A stretch of DNA of 56,841 nucleotides from Lacticaseibacillus zhaodongensis (lineage in GTDB: Bacteria; Bacillota; Bacilli; Lactobacillales; Lactobacillaceae): the NCBI RefSeq assembly GCF_009687905.1, contig NZ_BLBG01000015.1:1-56841 (forward strand), in the 5' to 3' direction. This document shows, in pieces, positions 7,935-19,315 of the stretch. A model generated the notes under the pieces. That model had not been told where the DNA came from, did no database searches, and saw nothing but the letters and a program-made list of their open reading frames with translations. The translations under genes were made by a program, and so were the position numbers. Within the stretch, counting starts at the first letter, position 1. Each line of letters begins with the position of its first letter.

Positions 7935-9007
7935 CAGAACGCACTGAAGCCGCTGATAGTGTCAGCGTCGAGCCGTTCGAGCAGAGCCACGGTAAGCGCC
8001 ACCGCGTTCTTGTAGTCAGCCAAATTCGCCCAGTTGTACGGCGTGTGTTCGTAACGGACCGGAATGCCCACAACGACCGTTGGGGCACCCTTCCAGTTGC
8101 CGATTGCCGCGCCGTCCTGGCCGCCGCCGGTGCGCACTGCCCGGGTGTAAGGAATGCCAAGTTCGGTCGCCAGGTTGGTAGCGTAGGTCTGGAATAGGGG
8201 GTTGGCAACAAAGGTCGTGTCGTAATCCCGCAGCATCGGGCCGCCGCCCATGCGGGTCTGACTGAGCCAGTCGGGTTCAAAGGTATCGTCGGCCGGCACC
8301 CCTTCGAGTACGATACACAGGTCCGGGTCGATTTTGCGCGCGGTCACGTATGCCCCCCGCAGACCGACTTCCTCCTGCGCGGACAGACCGGCCGCAACAT
8401 CCACGGCCAAATTTTTGTCGGCAAGCTGGACTAAAGTCTCGACCATGGCCGCGGCACCGAGCCGATCATCAAAATCCTTGCCAAAAAGTAGCCCTTTTTG
8501 TTCGTTATATTCGAAGTCCACATCGACAAAAATTGGGCAGCCAGTATCAACCTTGAAGTCCTGAATGGTCTCCTCGCGGCTCGATGAACCGATATCAACC
8601 GACATCTCGGCAATCTGCGGCACCGCGTTGCGCTCCGCGGCGGTCATGAAGTGTGGCGGCTTGGTCGCCACCACGCCGGGCAGATAATCGCCGTCCTGAT
8701 TGCGCACGCGCACCTTCATCGCGGGCAGGTTAGTGGGCACCATCCCGCCGAGCGTGACGAATTTGAGCATCCCGTTCGGCCGGACCGCCTGCGTCAGCAG
8801 CCCCACCGCGTCCGAGTGGGCGTCCAGCTGCACGACGGGGCGCTTACCGGTGTTGCCCTTCCGCCGCAAAATTGCGTTAAACATCCCGTCAACGGTCAGC
8901 TCACCGAGACCCTCCGTCTGCTCGGCGAACAGGCGCACGACTTCACCCTCGAAGCCCGCGGTCCCGTTGGCATTACTGAATTGCTTGATTCTTTCGACCG
9001 ACTCCAT
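7934..9007 (-). CDS. M42-family metallo-aminopeptidase
   Basis: A 357-residue M42 peptidase (glutamyl aminopeptidase/endoglucanase M family). Metal ligands and catalytic residues are visible as QLDAHSDAVGLL (first His/Asp pair), GKDFDDRLGAAAMVE (bridging Asp), SAQEEVGLRGAY (catalytic Glu-Glu), LEGVPADDT (Asp ligand region) and RYEHTPYNW (last His ligand). GGGQDGAAI replaces the more usual GGGTDAGAI. It removes N-terminal residues from cytosolic peptides, often as a dodecameric tetrahedron. The second ATG (9007) has GGAGG nine bases upstream and is preferred over 9013. It is followed with a one-base overlap by the GNAT gene. Confidence 0.88.
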   Translation of the reverse strand: MESVERIKQFSNANGTAGFEGEVVRLFAEQTEGLGELTVDGMFNAILRRKGNTGKRPVVQLDAHSDAVGLLTQAVRPNGMLKFVTLGGMVPTNLPAMKVRVRNQDGDYLPGVVATKPPHFMTAAERNAVPQIAEMSVDIGSSSREETIQDFKVDTGCPIFVDVDFEYNEQKGLLFGKDFDDRLGAAAMVETLVQLADKNLAVDVAAGLSAQEEVGLRGAYVTARKIDPDLCIVLEGVPADDTFEPDWLSQTRMGGGPMLRDYDTTFVANPLFQTYATNLATELGIPYTRAVRTGGGQDGAAIGNWKGAPTVVVGIPVRYEHTPYNWANLADYKNAVALTVALLERLDADTISGFSAF

Positions 9008-9127
9008 AATCATTAGCCTCCATGTTGTCTTGGCAAAAGTAGCATCGTTTTCGATAAGCCAACAATAACCGGCAAGCGCATACAGGTCAACTACCTGATG
9101 TGCTGTAGGCCGGGCAACGGCACTGTC

Positions 9128-9375
9128 GGGTGGTGGGGGTATCTACTCCCGCTCCGCCACTGGGGTGGTCCATGCACAGGGTCGCGTTCGAGCCTTGCAA
9201 AGACCACAAGTCTCGCCGCTTAGCTCGGGCCAACGCTCCCTTCGGTCGCCCTGTTGTCCCTGCGCTATCCCCAATAATTGGTGGCAAACCTGCAAAAATC
9301 GCAGTTTCGCGACCAATTATTGCGATGGCATGGCCCACCCCCGTGGCTACCGCTCCGTAGATACCCCCACCACCC
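9128..9375 (+). repeat. Family-3 palindromic element, copy A
   Basis: 248 bp bounded by a perfect 19-bp terminal inverted repeat, GGGTGGTGGGGGTATCTAC at 9128-9146 and its complement at 9357-9375. Inside, CAATAATTGGT and ACCAATTATTG form a second hairpin, and CTTGCAAAGACCACAAG a third. It has no long ORF of its own. A reverse-oriented homologue lies at 9688-9937 with the same internal landmarks (CATGCACAGGGTCGCGTTC, CCTTGCAAA, CAAGTCT). Confidence 0.85.
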
Positions 9376-9687
9376 TACGCTAATCTCCATTCTTACAAAA
9401 CGATTGAATTAACTCTCACAAGGTAACCTTAAAATGCTATTCGTTGATACTACAATCCAGTAATCAACCCAACAATTTGGAGCTTAGGGTTTAAAAAGTT
9501 CCACCTGAGTATGCAAACTCTGGTTACCTGCTTAATTACTCAAGGGGAGTTTTAACTAACTGCTATCTTTCCTAATTCTGTTAATCAGATTGTAAGTAGC
9601 GACTGGCGTGATATCAGTCCGATAACAGAATAGTTTAGTGTCCATCAGGCAATAGAAATAGCCCAGTACTACTACAAAATCAATGTA
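9376..9687. other. AT-rich spacer between the two palindromes
   Basis: About 310 bases of AT-richer sequence with no plausible ORF, ribosome binding site or terminator. It contrasts in composition with the GC-rich elements on both sides. I see nothing codable in it. Confidence 0.5.
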
Positions 9688-9937
9688 GGGCGGTGGGGTC
9701 AGCTACGGAGCGGAGGAACGGGGCTGCTCCATGCCATCGCGATAATTGGCAGCTAGACTGCGGTTTATGCAGGCTTGCGGCCAATTATCGGGGGAAGCGC
9801 ACGGACAACAATGCGAGCCGGAGGCGAGTGTTGGCCGCCAGCTTAGCGGCAAGACTTGCTGGTTTTGCAAGGCTTGAACGCGACCCTGTGCATGGAGTAG
9901 CTCCGGGCTGGAGCGGGAGTAGCTAACCCCACCGCCC
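9688..9937 (-). repeat. Family-3 palindromic element, copy B
   Basis: 250 bp, homologous to 9128-9375 in opposite orientation. The terminal repeats are GGGCGGTGGGGTCAGCTAC (9688-9706) and GTAGCTAACCCCACCGCCC (9919-9937), pairing with one mismatch. Relative to copy A both ends have changed together, so pairing is kept. Inner GATAATTGG/CCAATTATC matches the inner hairpin of copy A. Confidence 0.85.
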
Positions 9938-9969
9938 GGGCCTCTACCTGACCAGTTAACTGTACGCAA

Positions 9970-10003
9970 ATAGGGACCGGAGCAATTCAGCCCCGGTCCC
10001 TAT
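9970..10003 (-). terminator. Intrinsic terminator of the gyrase operon
   Basis: AGGGACCGGaGC pairs with GCcCCGGTCCCT just after the gyrA stop. The T-run is weak (TATTTG) on the minus strand. Confidence 0.65.
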
Positions 10004-10018
10004 CGCTAATTCAATTAA

Positions 10019-12643
10019 CTATTTTTGTGAATCGTCATTGTCGCCGTTATCAGCATCCCCATTGTCCTGGTTCTGCTGGTCATCTTCGGCGCGGTGCAAG
10101 AGTTCCTGCACCTGCTGATCCTTTTGCCCGTCAACCGGCTGGTCGGCGCCCGTCGTTGCAGCACTATCCGTTGCGGTCTCAGCATCAGTATCAGCCGCGT
10201 CTGGATCATCGTCATCAACGTGGTCCACCTTGGCCATGGTTGCGACCTTGGTGCCCTCGTCGACCCGAATGAGCCGGACCCCAATCGCGCTACGACCGGT
10301 CTCGGAAACATCGGAAACGTGGAAGCGGATCATGACCCCGGCGTCGGTAACAGCGAGAATGTCCTCGCTGCCGTCAACCGTGGTGATGCCGGCGAGTGGC
10401 CCGTTCTTCTCGGTGATGTTGGCGGTCTTGATACCCTTACCGCCGCGACCCTTGACTGGGTACTCACTGACTGGTGTCCGCTTACCATAACCCTTTTCGG
10501 AGATGGTGAAGACTTCGTGGCCCTGGCGCATGATGTCGCTACCGACAACGTAGTCACCAGCACGCAGGTTCATCCCCCGCACCCCAGCGGCGCTGCGACC
10601 CATGCTGCGGACCGCATCCTCCTTGAAGGTAACGGCGTAACCATTGTGACTGCCGACCATGATGGTGTCATCACCGTCCGTCAGCAGCACGTTGGTCAAT
10701 TCGTCATCATCGTGCAGGTTCAGCGCAATCAGGCCGTTGCTGCGGATGTTTTCGAATTCAGCAACCGGTGTCCGCTTAACGGTCCCCTGCTTCGTGACGA
10801 AGAAGAGGTACGCGTTCTCGACCTTGGTCCGCGGCACGTTGATGACAGCCTGAATTTTGTCACCCGCACCAATACCGAGCAGGTTCACAATTGGAATCCC
10901 CTTGGCAGTCCGGCTGTATTCAGGAATCTCGTAACCCTTATCACGGTAGACCTTCCCGTTGTTCGTGAAGAACAGCAGGGTGTCGTGCGTGGAACTGGTG
11001 ATGAGGTGTTCCATGAAGTCGTCATCATGGACACCCATCCCCTGAATCCCGCGGCCGCCACGGTTCTGGGTCTTGAACTCGTCTTGACTCAACCGCTTGA
11101 TGTAACCGTTGTGGGTGAGCGCGATGACCACGTTCTCCTCTTCAATCAGGTCTTCATCCTCAATGCTGAGGACTTCGCCAACGCGCAGTTCGGTCCGGCG
11201 CTTGTCGCCGAACTTGTTCTGGATGTCGAGCAGTTCTTGGTAGATGATCTGGTGAATCCGTTCTGGCTTGGCCAAAATGTCTTGGTAGTCCGCGATTGAA
11301 GCCCGAACGTCTTTCAATTCGTTCTCAACCTTGTCGCGTTCCAAACCGGTCAACCGCACCAGCCGCATGTCCAGGATGGCCTGACTCTGCTTGTCAGACA
11401 ACTTGTACTTGTCCATCAAAATGGTCTTGGCCTGGTCCCCAGTCTGGGAACTCCGGATGATGTTGATGATTTCGTCGATGTGGTCGAGGGCGATGTGCAA
11501 GCCTTCCAGGATGTGTTCCCGGGCCTTGGCCTTCTTGAGGTCAAAGGCGGTCCGCCGCCGGATAACTTGTTCCTGATGCTGCAGGTAGTACTGCAGGATT
11601 TCCTTCAGGGACAAGGTCTTTGGCGCACCGTTGACGATGGCCACCATGTTGAAGGAGAAACCAGTCTGGAGTGGGGTGAGCTTGTACAGGTTGTTCAAAA
11701 TGACGTTAGCCGACATGTCGCGGCGCACATCAACAACGATGCGCATCCCCTCACGGTCGGATTCATCGTTGACATCCGTGATGCCTTCAATCTTCTTTTC
11801 CCGCGCCAGGTCCGCTATCCGTTCAACCAGCTTGGCCTTGTTGACCATGTACGGGATTTCCGTAACGATGATGCGTTCGCGGCCGGACTTTTCCTGCTCG
11901 ATTTCAACCTTGGCGCGCAGGGTAATGGTGCCCTGGCCGGTTTCATAAGCCTTGCGGATGCCGCTCTTACCCAGAACGACCCCACCGGTAGGAAAATCAG
12001 GGCCAGGCAGTGCCGTCATCAAGTCAGCGGTGGTGGCATCCGGATTGTCCATCAGGATGTGCAGCGCGGAAATGACTTCGGCCAGGTTGTGCGGCGGGAT
12101 GTTGGTGGTCATCCCGACCGCAATCCCGGTGGCCCCGTTAACGAGCAGGTTCGGGAAGCGGGCCGGCAAAACGACTGGTTCACGTTCCGTGCCGTCATAG
12201 TTATCCTGCCAATCAACGGTGTCCTTGTTGATGTCGCGGAGCATCTCCATCGTGATTTTGCTCATCCGGGCTTCGGTGTACCGCATTGCGGCGGCACCGT
12301 CACCATCGACGGACCCAAAGTTACCATGGCCGTCAACCAGCATGTAGCGGTAGGAGAAGTCCTGCGCCATACGCACCATGCCTTCGTAAATCGAGGAGTC
12401 ACCATGGGGGTGATACTTACCCATGACGTCCCCAACGATCCGGGCACTCTTCTTATATGGCTTTTCGGGGGTGACCCCAAGTTCGTTCATCCCGTACAGA
12501 ATCCGCCGCTGGACTGGCTTCAGCCCGTCACGAACATCTGGCAGCGCGCGGGCAACGATGACTGACATCGCGTACTCGAGGAATGATTTGCGCATGGTTG
12601 GGACGAGTTTGACCGTCTCAATGCGGTGATCTTGATTATCCAT
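10019..12643 (-). CDS. gyrA: DNA gyrase subunit A
   Basis: An 874-residue GyrA. The DNA-cleaving tyrosine is Tyr122 in RYTEARMSK. The quinolone-resistance region [10 protein letters not shown] (78-87) keeps Ser83, Ser84 and Glu87, so no classical resistance change is visible. The C-terminal beta-pinwheel includes the GyrA-box variant [11 protein letters not shown], and the protein ends in a long acidic, Asp/Gln/Asn-rich tail (about 60 residues) as in many lactobacilli. With GyrB it introduces negative supercoils using ATP. It follows gyrB by 108 bases on the same strand. The start is preceded by a purine-rich AGGAG somewhat further away than usual. Confidence 0.98.
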   Translation of the reverse strand: MDNQDHRIETVKLVPTMRKSFLEYAMSVIVARALPDVRDGLKPVQRRILYGMNELGVTPEKPYKKSARIVGDVMGKYHPHGDSSIYEGMVRMAQDFSYRYMLVDGHGNFGSVDGDGAAAMRYTEARMSKITMEMLRDINKDTVDWQDNYDGTEREPVVLPARFPNLLVNGATGIAVGMTTNIPPHNLAEVISALHILMDNPDATTADLMTALPGPDFPTGGVVLGKSGIRKAYETGQGTITLRAKVEIEQEKSGRERIIVTEIPYMVNKAKLVERIADLAREKKIEGITDVNDESDREGMRIVVDVRRDMSANVILNNLYKLTPLQTGFSFNMVAIVNGAPKTLSLKEILQYYLQHQEQVIRRRTAFDLKKAKAREHILEGLHIALDHIDEIINIIRSSQTGDQAKTILMDKYKLSDKQSQAILDMRLVRLTGLERDKVENELKDVRASIADYQDILAKPERIHQIIYQELLDIQNKFGDKRRTELRVGEVLSIEDEDLIEEENVVIALTHNGYIKRLSQDEFKTQNRGGRGIQGMGVHDDDFMEHLITSSTHDTLLFFTNNGKVYRDKGYEIPEYSRTAKGIPIVNLLGIGAGDKIQAVINVPRTKVENAYLFFVTKQGTVKRTPVAEFENIRSNGLIALNLHDDDELTNVLLTDGDDTIMVGSHNGYAVTFKEDAVRSMGRSAAGVRGMNLRAGDYVVGSDIMRQGHEVFTISEKGYGKRTPVSEYPVKGRGGKGIKTANITEKNGPLAGITTVDGSEDILAVTDAGVMIRFHVSDVSETGRSAIGVRLIRVDEGTKVATMAKVDHVDDDDPDAADTDAETATDSAATTGADQPVDGQKDQQVQELLHRAEDDQQNQDNGDADNGDNDDSQK

Positions 12644-12751
12644 ATTCCGCTATTCCGCTCCTCTCTCAGAGTGTGGCAGCAGTTGTTTAACCACTACCAC
12701 ACGTTACTAGCATTTACTGCTAACAATATCGGTTTGTTTAAGTGCCAGATG

Positions 12752-14737
<1,986 letters not shown>

Positions 14738-14744
14738 CTAAGTA

Positions 14745-15869
14745 TCAAAAACCATCTTGTTTAGTGAGCACACCGGCGTGCACATTGAAAATTGCCGGTT
14801 GCTGAATTATTTCCCGGGCAATCCCGTCCAAACTCGTGGTGGTCAGGAAGGTTTGCACCTTATCCTGAATCGCCGTGAGCAGGTGGGTCTGCCGCTTGTC
14901 GTCCAGTTCGGACAACACGTCATCGAGCAGCAGCACCGGGTACTCGCCGGTCTCCTGCTTCATCAAGTCGATTTCGGCCAGCTTCACGGCCAGCGCGGTG
15001 GTGCGCTGCTGGCCCTGGCTCCCGTAAACGGCAACATCGCGGTCGTTCACTAGGAACTGCACGTCGTCGCGGTGCGGACCAAACAGGGTCGTGCCCTGAT
15101 CGAGCTCACGCTGGCGGTGCTTGGCGAATAGTGCCGCCAGCTCCGTCGTCGCAGCCGCAGCGTCCGTGTGGGCCGCTTCCGGCACCTGACTGGCGTAACG
15201 CAATGCGAGGTGCTCGGCCCCATGACTGATTTCGCTGTGAATGACCGCCGCAAACTTGCCCATGTCCTGGAGCAGGTGCGCCCGGGCGGCAATCACCTTG
15301 CCGCCAAAACCACTCAGCTGCTCGGTGAGCACGTCCAAGTACACGAGGTCCTTGGCCTGATGCAAGCGCAGCTGCTTCAGGTAAGCGTTGCGCTGCTTCA
15401 AAACGCTGCGGTACTGGCTGAGGTTGGCCAGGTAACTGGCGCTCATCTGCCCGAACTCCATGTCAATGAAGCGGCGGCGCAGGGCCGGACTGCCCTTAAC
15501 GAGGTTCAGGTCCTCAGGCGCAAACAAAATCACGTTCAGCTTACCCAGGTACTGCGACAGCCGGGGCGCCTCCAGGTTATTCACGCGCGCGCGTTTACCG
15601 GCGGCACTGATCACTAGCCGGAGGTCGGCACCGCCACTGGAGCGGAGTACCCGCCCGTCGATCCGGGCAAAATCACTACCAAAACGAATTAGTTCCCGGT
15701 CGTTGTTACTGCGGTGGCTGCGCGTCAGGGCCAAAACGTAGATGCTTTCCAGCAGGTTCGTCTTGCCCTGAGCGTTGCTGCCGATGAGCACGTTGATCTG
15801 CGGCGAAAACTCCGCGAAGGCCTGCTCATAGTTGCGGTAGTTCCGCAGCTGCAGTTTCTGCAAATACAT
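14745..15869 (-). CDS. recF: DNA replication and repair protein RecF
   Basis: A 374-residue SMC-like ATPase. Walker A is GSNAQGKTNLLES near residue 30, the ABC signature region surrounds YGSQGQQRTTALAVKLAEID, and Walker B/D-loop is LLLDDVLSELDDKRQ. The start MYLQKLQLRNYRNYEQ is typical. It loads RecA at ssDNA gaps with RecO and RecR. Its ribosome binding site CAGGAG lies in the last codons of yaaA, so translation is coupled. Confidence 0.97.
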   Translation of the reverse strand: MYLQKLQLRNYRNYEQAFAEFSPQINVLIGSNAQGKTNLLESIYVLALTRSHRSNNDRELIRFGSDFARIDGRVLRSSGGADLRLVISAAGKRARVNNLEAPRLSQYLGKLNVILFAPEDLNLVKGSPALRRRFIDMEFGQMSASYLANLSQYRSVLKQRNAYLKQLRLHQAKDLVYLDVLTEQLSGFGGKVIAARAHLLQDMGKFAAVIHSEISHGAEHLALRYASQVPEAAHTDAAAATTELAALFAKHRQRELDQGTTLFGPHRDDVQFLVNDRDVAVYGSQGQQRTTALAVKLAEIDLMKQETGEYPVLLLDDVLSELDDKRQTHLLTAIQDKVQTFLTTTSLDGIAREIIQQPAIFNVHAGVLTKQDGF

Positions 15870-15871
15870 GT

Positions 15872-16087
15872 TTACTCCTGAACGAGCTTGTAAGTGCTGC
15901 CGTCCGCGAGGGTGATGACATCCCCAGCGGTCAATTTCCGGCCGCGCCGGTTATCTGCTTCGCCATTAATATCGACCTCGTTTTCAGCGAGATACCACTT
16001 AGCAGCCCCGCCAGTACCAACGATCCCGGCCTCTTTAAGAAATTGGGCGAGGGTCAGGGTAGGTGTGTGAATGGTTATTGTTTGCAT
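15872..16087 (-). CDS. yaaA: S4-domain RNA-binding protein YaaA
   Basis: A 71-residue S4-like protein (family TIGR02988/YaaA, between dnaN and recF in Firmicutes). The core ITLAQFLKEAGIVGTGGAAKWYL plus VDINGEADNRRGRKLTAGDVI is the alpha-L RNA-binding motif. Its cellular target is not established. Two bases separate it from recF. GGAGAG lies upstream of the start. It heads the yaaA-recF-gyrB-gyrA operon. Confidence 0.93.
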   Translation of the reverse strand: MQTITIHTPTLTLAQFLKEAGIVGTGGAAKWYLAENEVDINGEADNRRGRKLTAGDVITLADGSTYKLVQE

Positions 16088-16171
16088 TCAGTTCACTCTC
16101 CATTTGCACGATGAGTTCCAGTAAATCGGCGGCGCAAAATTACGCCGCCGCACAGTTTTTATCCACTACCT

Positions 16172-16200
16172 ATTATAGCCGTTTTCATGGCTTTTAACAA
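16172..16200 (-). promoter_or_regulatory. Promoter of yaaA-recF-gyrB-gyrA
   Basis: Minus strand TTGTTA (16195-16200) and TATAAT (16172-16177) with a 17-base spacer, 85 bases ahead of yaaA. A TTATCCACT DnaA-box-like site (16159-16167) immediately follows the -10 box. The remaining 16201-16490 stretch has no gene; it contains several short GC-rich dyads only. Confidence 0.7.
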
Positions 16201-16495
16201 TCAATTTGGCGGTTAAAAGCGCCATTTTGCGGCACTAGTTATGACTAGTACCCAGTACCACAAATAACCCTTCGCCGCTTAAATCGCCTCAGAATGAGTT
16301 CTAGGGCGAAATCGACCGGAAAATAGCTTCTCAGGTCGCAATCAACTCGCCGCAAGATTGTTCGGATTTTGCGGGCGGAATGAATAACGCAGCCAGACCG
16401 CAAAATCTGGTCATTCTTGCAGTCCGATCAGTAGCCGCACACTGACCAGTGACTGCTTGCAGTACCAATTTTGGTCAGACTGCCCCCGACTCAAG

Positions 16496-16541
16496 AAAAA
16501 AGGCCCCCGCTTCCGCAGACGCACTACGGAATTGGAGGCCT
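16496..16541 (-). terminator. Intrinsic terminator of dnaN
   Basis: Minus strand AGGCCTCCaaTTCCG pairs with GCGGAAgcGGgGGCCT and is followed by TTTTTT. Two further small stems (AATAACAG/CTGTTATT at 16571-16590 and CGCGGTGA/TCATCGCGG) lie between it and the dnaN stop. Confidence 0.75.
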
Positions 16542-16609
16542 CATCCCGCGATGAAATGTCATCTCACCGCGGAATAACAGAAACTGTTATTTATTTAATT
16601 AGCTAATTG

Positions 16610-17746
16610 TTAGAAGGTCCGGACCGGCGTGATCAGCTGGATGTAATTCTCGTGATCTTCGCTTGGCACCAGTGTAAACGGCCGCAGTGGTGCGGTGAAC
16701 GCAACTTCGATGGTGCTCTGACCAAGGCCTTGGAGCGCAACCTTCATGTAATCAGGGTTGAAGGAAATCTCGAGGTCCTCCCCTTCAAGCTTGCTGAAGC
16801 TGAGCTGCTCTTCAACATTCCCGACTTCAGGTGAGTTCCCGTAGATCGTGACGGTCTGCTTGGCCACCTCAATCTTCAGGCGCACAACGTTATTGCGGCC
16901 TTCATGACTAAGCAGGCTGGCCCGGTTGATTGCAGCCAGTAGTGCCGGCGCAGCGAACTCAATGCGCGTGCTGGAGCTGTTCGGAATCAAGCGGCTCGTG
17001 TCCGGGTAATTGCCATCAAGCAGCCGGGAGTAGAAGGCGGTCTGCCCGATCATGAAGAGCACCTGGTTGTCGGCGATCCGCAGCTCGATTTCCTTGATGT
17101 CATCGGTCAGCATCCGGCCCAGTTCGGTCAGGCTGCGGCCGGGAATGATGAACTCGGCGTTAGTCTGGTCGCCTTCGAGCTTGATGCTGCGCTGGGCGAG
17201 CCGGTGGGAATCGGTTGCAACAGCAATGAGTGTACCATCTTGAACAACAATGTGCACGCCGGTCAAAATCGGCCGACTTTCCTGCGTGGAAACAGCGATG
17301 ACGGTCTGATTAATGATCTGGTGGAAGACGTCAGCAGGTAAGGTCAAGGACCGGTCCGTACTGATTTCTGGCAGCTGCGGGTAACTTGCCGCATCCAGAC
17401 CATTAATGGTGAATTCACTGGCCCCACTAGTAATGACGGCCTGCAAGTTGTCCTCAACGGCAACGGTCATGTCGTCTTCCGGCAACCGCTTAACGATTTC
17501 ACCGAAAAACCGGGCGGGTAAGAGAATTGAACCAGGTTCATCAATGGTCAAAGTGTTGTTTTCGCTGTCTTCCTTGATGGTGGATTCGATTGAAATATCG
17601 GCGTCAGAACCAGTCAAGGTCAAGCCGCTTGCGTGGGCAACGAGTTTCAGATCCGTGAGTACGGGGATGGTGGTTTTGGAACTAATGGCACGGCTGACGT
17701 CGTTGAACGTCCGCAAGAAGCTGGAACGGTTGATTGAGAATTTCAT
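16610..17746 (-). CDS. dnaN: DNA polymerase III beta sliding clamp
   Basis: A 378-residue clamp subunit beginning MKFSINRSSFLRTFNDVSRAI and ending in LITPVRTF, with three repeated clamp domains of about 120 residues (for example ILTDLKLVAHASGLTLTGSD, ILTGVHIVVQDGTLIAVATD). The ring-shaped dimer tethers polymerase III to DNA. The ATG at 17746 is nine bases after GGAGG; a 38-residue longer frame reaches into the origin and has no ribosome binding site. dnaA precedes it on the same strand, separated by 182 bases of origin sequence. Confidence 0.98.
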   Translation of the reverse strand: MKFSINRSSFLRTFNDVSRAISSKTTIPVLTDLKLVAHASGLTLTGSDADISIESTIKEDSENNTLTIDEPGSILLPARFFGEIVKRLPEDDMTVAVEDNLQAVITSGASEFTINGLDAASYPQLPEISTDRSLTLPADVFHQIINQTVIAVSTQESRPILTGVHIVVQDGTLIAVATDSHRLAQRSIKLEGDQTNAEFIIPGRSLTELGRMLTDDIKEIELRIADNQVLFMIGQTAFYSRLLDGNYPDTSRLIPNSSSTRIEFAAPALLAAINRASLLSHEGRNNVVRLKIEVAKQTVTIYGNSPEVGNVEEQLSFSKLEGEDLEISFNPDYMKVALQGLGQSTIEVAFTAPLRPFTLVPSEDHENYIQLITPVRTF

Positions 17747-17764
17747 TACTGGAGACCTCCCGAG

Positions 17765-17909
17765 TTTAGATAGATATATATAAAGAAAAGTAGTAGTAGT
17801 AGTAGGGCCTGGGGATTTGTGGATAAGTGGCAAAAGCGCCCGTGGTTCTAAGTTATCCACCTGTTGACAAAATGTGGATAAAAATTACAGGCTTGCAAAG
17901 TTATCAACA
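17765..17909. other. oriC: oriC, dnaA-dnaN side: DnaA boxes, DnaA-trio array and unwinding region
   Basis: DnaA boxes: TGTGGATAA (17818-17826), TTATCCACC (17853-17861), TGTGGATAA (17873-17881) and TTATCAACA (17901-17909). Next to the first box a short GC-rich stretch (17806-17814) leads to five perfect TAG triplets (17791-17805; TAC on the other strand) and then an AT-rich run with alternating TA (17765-17790). This matches the basal unwinding system described in Bacillus subtilis: DnaA boxes, GC spacer, DnaA-trio, unwinding element. Strand opening probably starts here. Confidence 0.88.
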
Positions 17910-17928
17910 TGGCGACTTTTGGGCAGTT

Positions 17929-19269
17929 TTAGCCCTGGTTACGCAGCTTGTTTTTGAGTTCGATAATTTCGGCTTTCAGGTCGGAGTCATTGGCGACTGC
18001 CTTGCTGATTTTATCGCAGGCGTGGATGACGGTGGTGTGGTCCTTGCCGCCGAATTCCTGGCCGATACGTGGCAGGGAGTTGTCGGTCAGCTCGCGGGCC
18101 AGATACATTGCGATTTGGCGCGGCATGACGATCTGCTTGACCCGCTTGCGGCCTTTGAGTTCCGTGACCGTGACCTTGTAGTACTTGGCCACGACCTCTT
18201 GGATCTCACCGATTGTTAGTTGCGCATTTTTGCCGGACAGGTTCAGGCTCTTGAGTGCGTCGGCAACCAGGCCGGTGGTGATGGTCTCTTGCTTCATATC
18301 GGAGAAAGCCTTGACCCGCAGCAGCGCCCCTTCGAGTTCCCGGACGTTACTATCGATTTGGCCGGCGATGTAAGTGAGCGCGTCTTCCGGCACGTCGAGG
18401 TGTTCATCGGTGGCCTTGTTACGCAAAATGGCGATCCGGGTTTCCAAATCTGGCGGCGTGATGTCAACGGACAGGCCCCACTTGAAGCGGGATACCAGCC
18501 GGTCTTGCAGGTTGGAGATCTCGTTAGGCAGGCGATCACTCGTCAGCACGATCTGCTTCTTATTGTCGAAGAGCGTGTTGAAGGTGTTGAAGAACTCGTT
18601 TTGCGTCTCCGTCCGCTTGGCCAGAAACTGAATATCATCGACCAGCAGCAAGTCCACGTGGCGGTAAGTCTGCCGGAACTGCTCGGTCGTGCCGGTGGCG
18701 ATGGCGTTGATGAAGTCGTTCGTGAAGTTCTCGGAGGTGACGTACTTGACGTTGGTCTCCGGGTTGGTTTCAAGCAAGCGGTGCCCGATAGCCTGCATCA
18801 AATGAGTCTTGCCCAAACCAACGCCCCCATAGATGAAGAGCGGGTTGTACAGCGTGCCGGGTTCGTCGGAAACCGCGAGTGCGGCGGCGTGAGCCATCTG
18901 GTTTCCGGTTCCGATGACGAATTCCTCAAAAGTGTAGCGGCTGTTCAATGGTGATTCCGCTTTATAAGTGGGAACTTGCTCGGGCGCTGCCGGTTCGGCT
19001 GCCTTTTGCCGCTGCGGTTTGCTGCCCGCAATCGTCACTACGGGGTTGATCTCCGTGCCGTTAAAAGCGTACGCGCCCGCAACGACTTGGGTGACGAGGT
19101 TGCGTTGCCAGTAATCCTTGTGCAGTTTATCGGGCACTTGAATCTCTAGCGTCCCCGCCTCTAAGCGAACTGGTTTAGCCGTGTCGATCCAGGTTGTGTA
19201 ACCGACCGCGGACAGTTTCGTCCGGAATGATTCAATGAGGTACGCCCACAATTCATCCATTTCTGCCAT
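17929..19269 (-). CDS. dnaA: Chromosomal replication initiator DnaA
   Basis: A 446-residue DnaA. Domain I starts MAEMDELWAYLIESFRTKLS. The AAA+ domain has Walker A GGVGLGKTHLMQ and Walker B LLVDDIQFLAKRTETQ, with sensor residues in KWGLSVDITPPDLETR. The C-terminal DNA-binding domain carries the signature QIAMYLAREL and GGKDHTTVIHAC. ATP-bound DnaA oligomerises on the flanking boxes to open oriC. The ATG at 19269 has AAAGGAG six bases upstream; the ORF extends ten codons further but without such a site. Boxes on both sides indicate autoregulation. Confidence 0.98.
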   Translation of the reverse strand: MAEMDELWAYLIESFRTKLSAVGYTTWIDTAKPVRLEAGTLEIQVPDKLHKDYWQRNLVTQVVAGAYAFNGTEINPVVTIAGSKPQRQKAAEPAAPEQVPTYKAESPLNSRYTFEEFVIGTGNQMAHAAALAVSDEPGTLYNPLFIYGGVGLGKTHLMQAIGHRLLETNPETNVKYVTSENFTNDFINAIATGTTEQFRQTYRHVDLLLVDDIQFLAKRTETQNEFFNTFNTLFDNKKQIVLTSDRLPNEISNLQDRLVSRFKWGLSVDITPPDLETRIAILRNKATDEHLDVPEDALTYIAGQIDSNVRELEGALLRVKAFSDMKQETITTGLVADALKSLNLSGKNAQLTIGEIQEVVAKYYKVTVTELKGRKRVKQIVMPRQIAMYLARELTDNSLPRIGQEFGGKDHTTVIHACDKISKAVANDSDLKAEIIELKNKLRNQG

Positions 19270-19315
19270 GCGGACTCCTTTCCTTCTGTGCAAATTCACT
19301 GAATTTTAGATAGGT

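Noticed and set aside
9087-9969. Short ORFs inside the two family-3 palindromes
   Set aside because: Their translations are low-complexity Arg/Pro/Ser-rich and follow from the GC-rich inverted repeats; no ribosome binding sites.
10094-11299. Long plus-strand ORF (about 400 codons) opposite gyrA, and similar ones opposite gyrB and mnmG
   Set aside because: They are antisense shadows of strongly identified genes, produced by codon bias in GC-rich third positions.
17788-17805. TAG repeats as an ordinary microsatellite
   Set aside because: Their position next to a DnaA box, GC spacer and AT-rich stretch matches the known DnaA-trio arrangement, so a functional explanation is better.
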